Below are positions 46,014-58,018 of a stretch of DNA of 64,000 bases, piece after piece. The notes beneath the pieces are model-generated. The model made no database searches. It was not told the DNA's origin and was given only the letters and a program-made list of their open reading frames with translations. Position 1 is the first letter of the stretch. Each line of letters begins with the position of its first letter. A program made the translations under genes and the position numbers. The stretch spans positions 31,062,001-31,126,000 of the forward strand of contig OY540810.1 in the NCBI GenBank assembly GCA_961205875.1. Direction: 5' to 3'. The stretch is from Sialis fuliginosa. Lineage: Eukaryota > Arthropoda > Insecta > Megaloptera > Sialidae.

Positions 46014-46472
46014 CTGCACACTTTAGAAAGGCTTCAGTCTTTAGTTGAGCTTCGGCGTTTTTCACGCAGAAATCATTACAGAAAATAATTACAAATTCGC
46101 AACGCGAATCGTTTTTTTTTTCAATTACTCTTCATACCCTCCAGACATTCACAACTCTTTTCGTTTTCATGATATCTTATTTGTTTACTGGAAGAGCGAG
46201 GCGATGATTTTTTTCGATGTTGTATGGAATTTAAAGTAGAGCTGTTGATGTACGAAATTTATGAGTGGTTTATTTGGTTTGAATTAATTTTATTAAAATA
46301 CATTCATGAATTTTTGTCTATTAACATTATTACTCTTAAATTTATACAGGTTGCTTCACAACGAAACAAGACAAATAGGAGGTTGCTGATGGGCCAACCA
46401 TAGCAGGTTCAGACGCACTGAAGGACATTATGTATTTTATTATTTTGTACTTAATTTTTATGAGTATATATA
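46014..46472. other. Spacer with a small hairpin
   Basis: ATTCGC-AAC-GCGAAT (about 46095-46109) is a perfect short hairpin. No other feature was recognised. Confidence 0.4.
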
Positions 46473-47028
46473 AGGTACTGGTCCCACTTATGGCTGCTAT
46501 AAGAGCAAGGTTTACAGTTTTTTGTGCTCGACGGGCTTCTTTTTTTGTAATTATCATGAATTCATGTTACTAATAAAACAAGTAACTCTTTATTTAATCA
46601 ATTTAATTACCAAAGTCCGCAAATATAGTTTTTTTTTTAATTATAGCTTTCTATTTTGTTTATGTTTTTTTCCAGTAATAGTTAAAGTAAAACCAGTAAT
46701 GAGCACGCAGTGATGGACAATTGCTAATGATTACAAAATGATAAGTACTACGACACTAAAAATATAAAAGAAAGAATCGTCAAATTTGAAACAATGTAAA
46801 GCAGTTGCTATGATAATATAATAATTAATAAATAAATTATACTAATAATTAGTTAAAATGTCCACCATTTTGACACCTATTGGCCGATTGTCATCAAATC
46901 ACGCTGTAAGACACTTAAATGTATATAGTTTAATATTCAGAAATGGTAGTAATCAAATATCAATAGATATTTCTAACTGAGTACATTTAATTAAAAAATG
47001 GCCATTACTGGGGTCACATCCAGTACCT
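46473..47028 (+). mobile_element. TA-target MITE family B, copy 2 (556 bp)
   Basis: The ends AGGTACTGGTCCCA and ATCCAGTACCT are flanked by TA (46471-46472, 47029-47030). The interior follows copy 1 block by block, including AAAGTCCGCAAATATAG and CCACCATTTTGACACC, and also keeps the TCATCAAATCACGCTGTAAG block that copy 1 has lost. Confidence 0.92.
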
Positions 47029-47139
47029 TATGTTGGAAATAAAATATCTAAGTATAGTTTATAAAGCATATATTTTATTGATGTTACAGCATTTAAATAT
47101 AATAAAATAAATTTACAATATGCATTTAGTTAAGAATAT

Positions 47140-48014
47140 CAGGGCCGTAACTACCACCGGGGCAGCCGGGGCAGTGCCCCGGGGCCCCCGAGTATAGGGG
47201 GCCCCCGAACAAGGAATGTATTTTTTTACGAAATCGGATTAAAAATTTTTTTGAGTTAAACTCATTTTGAATCAACACGGACAATTTTTTTCAAAAATAA
47301 AAACTAAAAAAAAATATTTTCAATACATTTATAGAATTATCTTCAGCGCCATCGCATAGTACATAAAAATCTACAAAAAAAGAATGTCCCTCTACCATTT
47401 GTTGCCCACAAGATATGATTCTTATTTTTTTATTTTTTAATGTGTTTCTTAGCCGTTTTGATTTGGAACTTGTTACAATTACTTATTTATAATCATAAAG
47501 AATATCTTCTCAAAATTTTATTAAAATCGCTTTACTATTGGTCGTTGTAAAAAAGTACTTTAGGTTCGTAATAAAATTATGAGATTTTTTAAAATTTAGT
47601 TTTATGGGGAAATTCATAACAAAGTTTAAAATGATTTTTTTGTTTATGCAATTCGGCCAATAGAATTGCAGATATTTAAAAAAAAACGTACACGAAAAAC
47701 TGTAAAAATGGTCGTTTTTTCAATAAGGTACAAAAAATGTCGCTAATATGACTCCACTATAAATCGAATTTTATGCAGCTCGATATGAGAAATTATTGTT
47801 TGTTTTTTTCAAAAAAATTATTTACTGGTTTAATTGTCATTGTTTACAAAAAATATTAATAATTAAAATTTGAAAGCATTCACATTTTTATTAAAAAACT
47901 TATTTTTTTCGAAAATAGTCACATACTTTAAAATTGTTCAAAAATTTTTTTATAAGGGGAGGCCCCTCGATCACTTGCTGCCCCGGGGCCCCCGAGCCTC
48001 TAGTTACGGCCCTG
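47140..48014. mobile_element. Complete non-autonomous hAT-like element (875 bp)
   Basis: The left end CAGGGCCGTAACTACC and the right end CTAGTTACGGCCCTG are inverted repeats, and AAGAATAT is duplicated exactly at 47132-47139 and 48015-48022. An 8-bp duplication with CAGGG termini is diagnostic for hAT elements. Just inside both ends lie GC-rich GGGGCCCCCGAG-type words. The interior has no transposase frame, so mobilisation would need an enzyme in trans. Confidence 0.95.
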
Positions 48015-48022
48015 AAGAATAT

Positions 48023-48678
48023 CATGTTTGTATGCCATAAATCAAAGATTGATATGGCACATATGAATACATAATACAAGTAAAATGTATTGTCGTATAT
48101 AAATATGTCAATAAAGTAGCAAATATTGGTTTCAGTTTACTAGAAAATAAACTTCTTTTATGGCCTTATCGTTTCTTCCACAGTCACATATTGTACAAAT
48201 CATACGTAGTTTATTTTTATTCATATACAAATATATGTATATACCTACATATATAGTATATGCATACATATAATATACTCAGTTAGACATCTATGAATGT
48301 CTATGATGATCACGAGTTGAAAAAATAAATTTTTATAAGATTTATAGCAACATGAGTTAAAATTGTTTGAGTACATATGTAGATTTACTTTATGTCTGTC
48401 TATACAAACTTTACATCACGCCATGAGTTGCATTTTTTATCATCTATACATTTATCATTTGTTTGGCCAAGTATGATTAAAATATTACTTAAAAATTGTA
48501 TATATTCATAACATGTAGTAAAGTTTACAGGTGCGCACGTGAGTTAAATATGATGCAAATATGTTGTAGATGTGTTTAGCTGGGTAGGTATATAAATAAG
48601 ATTTCAGCATTTGTTAAAATTCGCACAGTGTTATCCTAAAGTAGGGTTCGAAATTATCCCATAATAAATTTTACAGTT
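48023..48678. other. AT-rich spacer
   Basis: Nothing recognised. Confidence 0.5.
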
Positions 48679-48924
48679 AGATACTGGCTCCAGTCTTGGA
48701 TCATATGCCCGAGTGTTGAATTCATTGTTTTGTTGACAATTGATTACTACCGTTACTGAATCATAATCTATAGACACTTAACTGTAAAATATCTTAATTT
48801 GATGACAATCGGTCAATGGGTGTCAAAATGATGGACATTTAAACCTTGGCACTTATTCTATACGATTCTTTATTTTATAACTTTTGTACCATAGTACTTA
48901 TCATTAGCAAGTGTCCATCAGTGA

Positions 48925-49635
48925 GTGCTCATTATTAGTTTTACTAACATGAACAAAATAAAATCAGACTCAAGAAGCGTCCTAGAAAAAATAAAGAACA
49001 ACCATAAAACCACTACCAATTACATAATCCTAGAGATAATCCATCTAACAACGCAAGCCATGGAGAAAAACAAAACCATACACTTCGTATGGACAAAGAG
49101 TCATTGCAACAATGAGGAGAACGAAGAAGCCGATAGACTCGCCAGATCTGCAACAACAGAGGGAGCACCAACAGAATTAGAAATTCCCCTCCAAGACTAC
49201 AGTAAACTTGCAACAGACAGGGCTCGAACAAAATGGCAAACATGGTTCCTATGTACCAGCCAAGAAAAGGGTCATCAATATTCATTGAAACAAAAAACAC
49301 TCCAGTCTAAGCCATGGTTTCAAAAAATCAAATTAGAAAGAAAATGGGTATCCACTCTATGCAGAATTCGATTGAACCATTGCAGCACCCCAGCTCATAT
49401 GTACAAAATTGGTTGTAAAGATTCGCCATTGTGTGATTGTGACAATCAATCTCAGGGGGATGTTAATCACACGATACTAGAGTGTCAAAAATACCCCAAC
49501 TACAGAGAAGAAATGATCCGAAAAATCGAAAAAAATAACACCCCTCTTCCACTCAACATAAATACAATTTTAGCCAAAGAAAAAAACCTAAAAGAAGTAA
49601 TCAAGTTTCTAAAACAGAACAACCTAACGATGTAA
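48925..49635 (+). pseudogene. 5'-truncated LINE: RNase H C-terminal part plus zinc-knuckle tail
   Basis: This 236-codon frame is the end of a non-LTR retrotransposon ORF2. Residues 14-20 (SDSRSVL) carry the RNase H second catalytic Asp (D15). HFVWTKSHCNN with H60 and NEEADRLA with D70 complete the motif pattern. A trailing region has CRIRLNHCSTPAHMY and a CxC...H....C cluster (C170, C172, H182, C187), usual in LINE clades that have RNase H (I/R1-like). The reverse transcriptase, endonuclease and first RNase H strands are missing, so it is a dead 5'-truncated copy. The first 13 residues are encoded by MITE sequence, so the ATG belongs to the host element and the frame is chimeric by chance. 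A 3' tail and 22 A's (49763-49784) follow. Confidence 0.88.
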
Positions 49636-49762
49636 CTAATATATTATTATTAATATTCATATATGTTAACACTCCTAATGTGTCGCCCCAATACGTTACC
49701 TATGATTCATGGTCTTCATGTTCGTCTTATACCTAAATGCTTTGATAGATATATAGTAATAT

Positions 49763-49784
49763 AAAAAAAAAAAAAAAAAAAAAA
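49763..49784 (+). repeat. LINE poly(A) tail, 22 A
   Basis: An uninterrupted run of 22 A's lies 128 bases after the stop codon of the LINE fragment. It marks the 3' end of target-primed reverse transcription. The sequence from 49785 to 49892 is neither clear LINE nor MITE. Confidence 0.85.
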
Positions 49785-49985
49785 TATACAAATATATACA
49801 TACATATATACAAAATACAAAAACAATGTTAGTTAACCACACAATGGCTGTCTAAAGGAACCAGTCGGGTCCAAAGACATTTACATTTTAATTATGAATT
49901 AATGAGAATTACAAAAAAGAAACCCATAAATCCCCAAAAACAGTATACCTTGCTCTTAAAGGGACCAAGACTGGTGCCAGTACCT

Positions 49986-50474
49986 TATGTGTTTATAAAG
50001 GTCGATTCTTGAATGTATAATGTTGCAGAAGCCTCAAATATAAAAACAACATTTATTTAACATACCATAATGTCACATAGGTGTTACTAAATTATGAATT
50101 TGCCAACTAATGTAACAATGTGTTTAATGCAAATATACCGAGTTGCAAATACATGAAGAACAAATATTAAATTACTCTGTAACATAATACACAGTCACAT
50201 TTATATTTATTTTGTGTCGGTGTTTGTACAGAAAACTATGCGAGTACACAATGGCGACATCTACACGTACACACACACATATTACACTTTGTGCATATAC
50301 AGGATGACCCGGAAATGTTAGTTATTGTAAGTTATAATGTTGTTAATCTTCTCAGACTAAAATTTCAAAAATAAAACAAGATAGAGTAAAAAGTTTCATG
50401 GGGACATCAGATGGCGCTATCAAAAATATTTATAGTGGAGGTCTGAGGGTCATATGGAGGTCATCTTCGTTTTT
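49986..50474. other. AT-rich spacer
   Basis: ACAGGATGACCCGG near 50300 resembles a MITE terminus, but I could not find its partner. Confidence 0.4.
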
Positions 50475-51105
50475 AGGGTTCCGAAGAAACCCTAAAGTAA
50501 ATTACATAATCCCGGCTTAGTACATAATTACGGTCTATTTTATTAAAAATTAATAAATAAGATAACTTTATGAGATTTAATTGGCGTTACTTAGAATTTC
50601 GAAAAATAACCGAACATAGAATCAATTCAATTAATAAGTATCTTCTATGAAATCTTTTAAAGTTATCTTATTTATGAATTTTTAATAAATTATATACATT
50701 TACCTTATTAATCTCACTTTGTCGTCCGTCAGTCAAAGCAAAATATCTCGTAAACTATATAAGCTAGAAACATGAAAATTTTATTGAATATGTAATACGA
50801 TTCCCTCTAGACAAAAATGTTGAAAAAAAAAACATTTTCAGGTTGGGCGCTAAGGAGCTAAAGCTAGGCAAAAAAAATTATACAAAGTCATGTGGCACGT
50901 CAAAATGTATAACCAAACCAGTTGAATTTGACTCTCTTTCTTATTTTTTTAAAATCAAAAATGGCGCTTACTTCAAGCAGTAATTTATTTTATTTCCTCT
51001 TCAAACTTGGTAACTAGTGGCTCAAAAATCTGAAGAAAAAAAATGGTAACGAGGCTTTGGTGGGACTACTAACATTAAATACTAAAATCAACAATATCAC
51101 TGTGA
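50475..51105 (+). mobile_element. AGGGTTCCGAAG element, truncated copy with an insert
   Basis: It starts AGGGTTCCGAAGAAACCC like 44556 and, after an insert, resumes ATTAATCTCACTTTGTCGTC. Homology continues past GGTAACGAGGCTTTGG and fades before 51110. The right terminus is lost. The inserted DNA (about 50494-50707) has inverted ends TAAAGTAAATTAC and ATTTACCTTA plus an inner inverted pair AATAAGATAACTTTA/TAAAGTTATCTTATT, so it is itself a small MITE. Confidence 0.75.
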
Positions 51106-51112
51106 AATATAG

Positions 51113-51253
51113 CAGGGTTAACCAACACTGTTGCTCCTGAAAAGTCTTTATTTAAAGCAATCTTATAGTTTATAAATACTTTATATGTATCATAACCGAT
51201 ATGGCATTTTTAAATTTTGCGGCTTCTAAGTGTCGTCAAGTTAGCCACCCCTG
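51113..51253. mobile_element. Possible short hAT-like remnant
   Basis: CAGGGTTAACCAACACTG at the left and TTAGCCACCCCTG at the right resemble CAGGGGTGGCTAAC-type hAT termini. The 8 bases outside the ends do not match, so either the duplication has decayed or this is only one end of a larger element. Confidence 0.35.
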
Positions 51254-52840
51254 TTTATAAAATAAACATACATGCACATGCGACACACACACATATACAA
51301 ACGCATAGAGAGAGCGTATAAAACCAGGAGAAAACGCGAATGAAACCGTGTGTTGTCAACATGTCACTGAGAATAAATATAATCTGACATTTTGCCGCAG
51401 CCGTCTATAAAGGTGTAATGTATGATATTCACGTACGTATAATGTATATCTATATGAACCATATATTACATCGCGTAGACATACGATGTACACATTTTCA
51501 TGTCAAAGATACATAATAATATGTTATCTTGATTGATTTTCACGCCATGTGTCATACTCGGGTGCATTTTGTGTGAAATTCATAGCTCACTAGATATAAA
51601 TATTAAGTCTGGGAAGTGGGGAAGTTATGTACTTCCAAACTCCGATGATATTCCATAAAAATCATAATATTTACATAACTTAAGAGTTAAGAAGTTACAT
51701 ACCTCTAAAATTATCAAAAAACGTACTTTCATAAACAATTAAAAAAATTATTCGAAAATTTATTTTAATAACAAAGTTATAACGAAAAATGCGGCTGCGT
51801 AACAGATTAAAACATACCAGCGACTCAGACAACGAAAAAAAAAACATAAAAAACACAAAAATTCAGAAGAGGTATACTATATGAATTCAGAATGGCAGAT
51901 TAACCGTACAAAAATTTACCCACAAAATTTAAATATACAAAATGCACTACAGTTTATAAGATTTTTCGGTTCAAAACTTAAATGTGATTTTCTCGAAATT
52001 CTCATTTTCTATACAATAACTCGAAATTTTTTCAATATTTAAAAATTTTTGTAAATATTTCAAAATATATTCTCTATATTAATATTACTATACAGGAATC
52101 TTTTTGATTTTTTCAGATCTATTGACCTACACGAAAGAAATCATGCAGACCATGAAGTGACGTTTTTCCAACAGTGGCCTAAAAAATCTCAATTGACACA
52201 TTTTTTACAATTTTCCATTTTTTCATACTTTTAAATGACCAATAAATAATGTGTAATCAATATTTTATCTTATTTTTAACAATATAATTATAGTCCCTAA
52301 AATACAACCTTAAAAGTATTAATTTTCACCAGTGCTGGAGGTATGTAACCGTTTAAGGGGCTTAAAGTAACGAATAAGATGTTAATAATGAAAATTGCAT
52401 ATTATACATTCTGTTGATCGTTTTATCTTGTGAAAAGTTTAAATAACATCGATAAAGAACGAAACTAACCATATATGAAGTACTTTTCCATTGCAGTAAA
52501 ACAAAGACGGTAAATTTGTACTGTACAATAAACAAGAGTTAGTGAAATCGGAAAGTAGAGCGAAGGATAAGTGATGGAAGGATGTTGTAGTAGAAGTGGG
52601 GGGGGGGAGGATCAGAATTTTGCTCTACTGATTGTCTGATTGGCGTTTGAAGTATACGTCCAGGTCTCTCGAATACAAATGATCAACTGTAGGAAATATA
52701 TGTACAGAATGTAAGAGAATAAACATACCAGTATCTTATTGTTATTGTGAATACTGTTAGATCGGTGGTCACAAAACGATGGTCCGGGAAAGGTTTGTTA
52801 TTATTGAACCGCAGCATTATGAAAATTTGTATATGAAATG
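51254..52840. other. AT-rich spacer
   Basis: Apart from a 10-base G run (52598-52607) in a GC-richer patch, nothing was recognised. Confidence 0.5.
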
Positions 52841-52925
52841 AAATTAAAACTAAAAAAATTAATAAAAAATGTTTTTTAAGCTTTTATAAAAAAATGCACT
52901 GAAAAGTAAAAAATAAATTTTCAGC
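52841..52925 (+). repeat. Single arm of the snap-back repeat at 40985-41218
   Basis: It shares AAAATGTTTTTTAAGCTTTTAT, in part, and TGCACTGAAAA...AAATTTTCAG with the longer palindromic copy. Only one arm is present. Confidence 0.55.
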
Positions 52926-53643
52926 TATCACAAAATTTTTAGGTTTCTATGACTAATTGTAAGACCATCAAAGTTGCGGGGCAAATGTATAGCTTTTAAC
53001 GAATTTAAAAAATGTGCTAATTTTCTATCCTTATATCTTTTATCACTTCATTTCTTATTTTACACAAGATATGTTTTCTATACATTTGCTTTTTTTTAGC
53101 GCCCCGTGTTTTTATTATTATATTAGCCAATATTTAAGGGTGTCACGAAATATTAAAAAAAAAATTATGCAAAAAAATTAAGAATTAAATTGCATTTGTA
53201 GCTTCTATTTATATCTGCGATCAAAGCTGCAATGTTTTAAGTTTTTTGGTTCAATTTTATCTAATCGGTCTCAATTGATTCGTTTAAGAATCAGCTACAA
53301 ATATCAATCATAATATAACCCCATCGTCGATTTAGTTTTTAAAATAAATCGAAAAAACGGGAAAACTTGCATTGTTCACCCTTTTACCCCATTTTTAAAT
53401 AGGGCGCGTTATTTTTTCGTGTTCAGCGGCTCAAAATCTATAAGAATCAACCATAACATTGCTGTTCCGGAAAATTTCCCATTTTGACCATTTTCCCTGC
53501 TTCATTGGTTGGACAATTTATGATAAAAATGAAACTAGTATGTTTATTTTTTAGCATACTGTACACATTATATAATAAAATAAAATAAAGCTTGTCTATA
53601 TATTTTTTAAATTAGTTCAATGAACCATCTAATAACATCTCCT
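52926..53643. other. Spacer with a small inverted pair
   Basis: GCGGGGCAAATGTATAG (about 52977-52993) has a partner CTATACATTTGC...CCCCG (about 53079-53107), interrupted by a T run. This may be a short hairpin element. The rest is AT-rich. Confidence 0.4.
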
Positions 53644-54845
53644 TTAAATGAGAAATTTATTAGACTGAATTGCTATCTTGTAAATCACGATACAATATCG
53701 TCTTTTGCTTGAAAATAATGATATAACATAAATGGCATTCACAAATTGTTGAAGAATATATCTCAAATGATGATTAAATTGATTTGATAAGTACAAATCA
53801 GTTTTTATTACAGTTATAATAAAATGTGAATCTTGCTGTATATTAAAAGAAATGAAAAAAATTGTTGGAAAGATTTTTTTTATCAATAATAAATTTTTGT
53901 TTAGTTTAATAAAGTTTGTCAAGAAAATGGCTTATTGTATAATATCAGAAAATGTATTGCCATTATCCTTCAAGTTGTCTCTATTATTCTTTTCACTGGA
54001 GTTAAAATAAAAGCACACTACATATGTTTGTCAAAGGTGTTTAAAGTATTAGGTAAACTCAAGTTTCAATAACATTGCTCTAAAGATAATTGGAACGACA
54101 AAATATAAACTTTACTGGACATGTGATAGAAGCGAGAGAGCAAGTATGATAAAAATGGATAAAATATTAGAGCGAGGATAGTGAGTGATGGAGAACGAAA
54201 AACAAATAGGTAGAATGATTGAGAAAGAAATTAAGGAAAAGAGGTATAATGTTCGAGAGAGAATGAGACATAAAGAGAGATCAGAAGAACATCAAACACT
54301 CCACATACACACATACATCTGTACTTAGATGTATAAAGTATACCGCGACAACAACGACAAAGAAGTTGAGAGAACAATGCAGATGACGGAAGGAAGTTAA
54401 AAAAGTTGCGCCTAAGTCATTCGATGAGTTGAAAACGCATTTCAACTAAATTGACTAATGCCCCTGTGACACAGACTGGGGCTTTATAAAAATGTAGGAT
54501 TCATTAGTATCTATTTCCCTTTCGAGTAATTACTTGATTGTTAATTTTCTAGTTTTTTAATCATATTTAAAAAATATATATTTAAAAACTGTATTGTTTC
54601 AGAGTGATGCAGCTGTATAGGAATCCAATTAAGTATAAGTAGCTTCTGCCAAAAGGTAGCAACTTCTCGACTAACATCATTTTGGCACAAACCAGATAAT
54701 TTTCTTTTTAAAGGACTAACCTAACTTAAGTAGCTTATTTTTTTGCGTCGATGATTTCTTAATTTTTTTTATTTGATTTGATTTAATCAATTTTCAATGA
54801 ATCGATGGACAGTAAAACATACAAACATATGCAAGAAAACATAGA
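53644..54845. other. AT-rich and purine-rich spacer
   Basis: Around 54120-54300 one strand is strongly purine-rich (GAGAGA-type words). The 92-codon minus frame at 53644-53922 lacks coding character. TGTTTCAG near 54600 is an acceptor-like word without a convincing donor. Confidence 0.45.
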
Positions 54846-55105
54846 TACTATGGGCTTCAGAAGTCGTCTGCCACCGTAAAGGTCAGAATCACTTACAACA
54901 GATTCCAAAATATTAAGACAAATATAATCGTTTTTTTATTTTTAATAAGAACACAAATATACGCCCATTTCATTAATTAACTTTATATCAAGTACATGGT
55001 ACATGGAGAAATAATTTAAATATTATAATAAGGAGCTTACTAAGTTTGTCATAAGCGAATTCGAATGAAAACTGGTCGACTACTTCTGCATGCGTCTCTA
55101 CCTAT
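54846..55105 (+). repeat. Dispersed repeat (TATGGGCTT family), copy 1
   Basis: Shared blocks with 61531-61965 are TATGGGCTT, GTAAAGGTCAGAATC, ACACAAATATACGCCCATTT, and GAATGAAAACTGGTCGAC then ACTTCTGCA. This copy is about 170 bases shorter in the middle. Confidence 0.85.
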
Positions 55106-55216
55106 ATCAACATGATTCTAAGAAGGTTAAGATATATAAAAAATAAGAACTCAATAATTCTTAAGAAAAAAAAAACAAAAGAGATACAAAGAACACACGA
55201 GAAACATTAAAGTGAC

Positions 55217-55490
55217 CCGGACAATGCGGAGATTCTCCAAAAATCTCCGTGAATATTTCATCAAATCGGCATTATGTGTGACGCGTGACCGGCGTGATAT
55301 TTTTACAACGCTTCGATCCTCACGTACGGCGACAAATCGCGGAAGAAAGCGGGCGGCGCAATTACAAAATAAAGACGGGGAGGGCGGCCGTCGACAGGAT
55401 TTCACAAAAACTGTCGCGGGCGGGAACAGATGGTGCAAAAAAGAAAGTTTGCCCGACGTGATCAAGACGTCTCAAATGTGCCGCGACTCT
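55217..55490. other. CpG-dense island
   Basis: About 30 CpG dinucleotides lie within 275 bases, in a window where CpG is otherwise rare. A hairpin CGGAGAT...ATCTCCG sits at about 55229-55251. Both strands have frames of about 100 codons (55212-55505 plus, 55151-55465 minus), but neither shows a known domain and both owe their openness to the raised GC. The island may be a first exon or promoter of a host gene, or a GC-rich element remnant. Confidence 0.45.
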
Positions 55491-55501
55491 CTATGTGTTT
55501 G

Positions 55502-55503
<2 letters not shown>

Positions 55504-55547
<44 letters not shown>

Positions 55548-55572
55548 TGTGTATGTGTGTGTGTATGTGTGT

Positions 55573-55622
<50 letters not shown>
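55504..55622. repeat. (GT)n microsatellite with GTATGT interruptions
   Basis: Roughly 119 bases of GT repeat are broken by evenly spaced ATGT units in the middle. The Val/Cys frames across it are artefacts. Confidence 0.97.
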
Positions 55623-55624
<2 letters not shown>

Positions 55625-56190
55625 TTTTAAAGGTGGAAATTACGCGCTTTTTCGACAAAGTTTCCACAAAGTGGTTTATTACAAGTCGCGATCGTTAGAC
55701 TAATCTCTTTAAGATGAAATTAACCCCTAGAGCGTAATAATGGCGTTTGTTGGTATGGCGGGTATTATAATATTGAAATAATGAGATTAACTATGGAATT
55801 ACTGCAAACATATTTACATTTTTATGTGATGATTTCAGTTTTTATAAAAAAAATCTTTTAATGTTCGTCATAGAATGTTGTACCTATAGTTACAATTTTT
55901 TAATCTAAATATCATATACCTTAGTTTTATGTGATTTTTATTTAAATTTTGATAGAGTGATAAAGGTTCTATTATCATATTTAACGTGATCAGATATACT
56001 GATTTTTTCCCGTATAGTATTGATTTATATTGGTATAAAAATTCTAATCCATTTAAACTTATTCCGAAAAAACCGTTCTCAAAGTAAAAAAAAATGAATA
56101 ATGACATTTCCTTGTGTTAATTATATTCTTATTCTACATAGTAATTAACTAATGTATAAGGCATTGTTGAATATATTTAACACATCTTCA
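55623..56190. other. AT-rich spacer
   Basis: Nothing recognised. Confidence 0.5.
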
Positions 56191-56390
56191 AAAATACTGG
56201 ATCAATTAATTGAGCACTCAGGATCTTTTTTGTAGAAAATTTAATTCTTTACAAAATATTGCTATGAGAAATAAAATAAAATAAATTTAAACGAGCCATT
56301 CACGCGAAAGTAAAAATGCCATTTTTCCCATGTTAATTAAATAGGAAGAAGACTCTTCGCCGTTCACAGGTTTGATCTCAAATTTTCGGA
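56191..56390 (+). repeat. Single arm of the snap-back repeat at 10541-11036
   Basis: It matches the right arm of that element in order: AATTCTTTACAAAATATTG, CGAGCCATTCACG, CCCATGTTAATTAAAT and CAGGTTTGATCTCA. The complementary arm is absent. Confidence 0.75.
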
Positions 56391-58018
56391 AAATTTCTTT
56401 AGATTCAAATAAAAAACACAAAAAAACACCCTAATATATTTATTTTGTTCCCGTATAAACGTACTGCAGATAAATAAAATTATCTTTTTTTCCCTTTCTT
56501 TTAAATTTAATTTCAAACTACTTTACAAATTAGTGCTTATATCTAATATAACCTATTAAGAACCAATATAAATACTATAAGAAAGAAAAAACTGCGAATG
56601 TGATACGCCTTTTGAAGATCATCACAGTGGATACGCAAGAAAAGAAAAAAGTGTAAAAAAACATTAAACTTACATAAATATGCTTAGCGTTCATAAACCG
56701 TCTACGTGTTCTTAGAAATAAAGGGTAAGCATCGAGTTAGGGTGAATAAAATTTCAGTTATGGACATCCAGAAAAAGAGATGTCAAGTCGTTAGGAGAAT
56801 ATAAAAGGAGCACTAAAAGATGGTTAAAGCACTATAAAATATATTAATTCTTTGTGTTATGTGATGATGAAAGTATATTATTTTATAAATATTTGATCAA
56901 GGTTGGGACTATAAAGGGTTCAAAAAAGCAGACAATAATTTTTCATTTTTTGGGATCTCTGGTATAAAAATATTTTCGATAGAAACAGAAGATTCTTAAT
57001 TTTATGCTTATTTCAGGTTTTTTTTCCGTAACAAAATAAAATATAATCTTTCCAATCTTTTTATATGTTTTTATTCGCATCTAGTGATCAGGCTAACTAA
57101 AGAACTTTTATGTTCACTTCATGTTGAACGTTTCTGCCAGAACACAAGTTTTTATCTCTTTCTGGTTACTTTTTTCTCACTTCCTTACACGCTTAAAAAA
57201 TGACATTCTTTAAATTTCTGGTACATTCCACCAAAAATTTCATGAATCAACCAATCAAAGCTCGTTATCCACTGTTTTTGGTCAGTCGTGAACGTGACCA
57301 ATGACCTATTCGATCACCTTCTCACAACTAAACATTTTTTTCAAATATTCGGCGGTTCTGAGATACAAATTTGTAACACTTTAAATGTCCCATCTAGTAT
57401 ATGTATGTATGTAAATCGAAATATGTATACAATTTCATAGATTACGAACAAATATAAGTGACAGATCAGTTTTCAATAACTTGATACGTTAATTTATACA
57501 TGCAGCAGTATTCAAACTGTGAATTCATTAGTCTATGTTGACGGAGATCATTTATATTATTGCATTGAATAGATGATTTGTAACATAATAGCGTCAATGG
57601 ATACATAGGGGTAGGTACATGTCATGTTTGTTGTTTAACCGTGTATTGAATGTACAGTACATAGAATTATTACATACATATCCAATTGTTATTGGAATAT
57701 ACGTATGTAGATGTAATAGGTATTGTACATGCATGCACGTAAATTATTTTACAGGAAATTAATTCTAAACCATGATATCGATATGTTTTTGATGATAGAA
57801 TAAACTTGAATTACAGGAAAATAAAAAAGTAGACGTGTGTACTTATGTACGCGCGTTAGAAGTTATACTTCTTTGGCGTAGTGATAGCTATTAAAAATTT
57901 TGTCAAAAACTTACTTTAGATGAATTTTAATATTAGTATAGCAAAGTGCAAAATATATAAATTAATTATTAGATTAATTTTTTTAATATTATATAATAAA
58001 TAGGGCTGCAGAAAAAAT
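56391..58018. other. AT-rich spacer
   Basis: No supported feature. The 57230-57350 patch is less AT-rich but not recognised. Confidence 0.5.

Larger units (their letters stand above)
48679..49985 (-). mobile_element. TA-target MITE family B, copy 4, split by a LINE fragment
   Basis: The left part (48679-48962) follows the copy at 37717-38270 from AGATACTGGCTCCAGTCTTGG-like terminus to GAACAAAATAAA. The right part (about 49893-49985) resumes at ATGAATTAATGAGAATTAC and ends ACTGGTGCCAGTACCT next to TA. About 85 bases of MITE interior are missing at the junction, replaced by about 930 bases of LINE-derived DNA. The left TA has mutated to TT. Confidence 0.88.

Noticed and set aside
53644-53922. 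92-codon minus frame
   Set aside because: Ile/Asn/Phe/Lys-rich composition expected of random AT-rich DNA.
54596-54640. Possible short exon after TGTTTCAG
   Set aside because: The only downstream GT candidates follow A and give a poor donor; the segment soon reaches a stop in every useful frame.
55430-55703. Val/Cys-rich frames
   Set aside because: Direct translation of the GT microsatellite.
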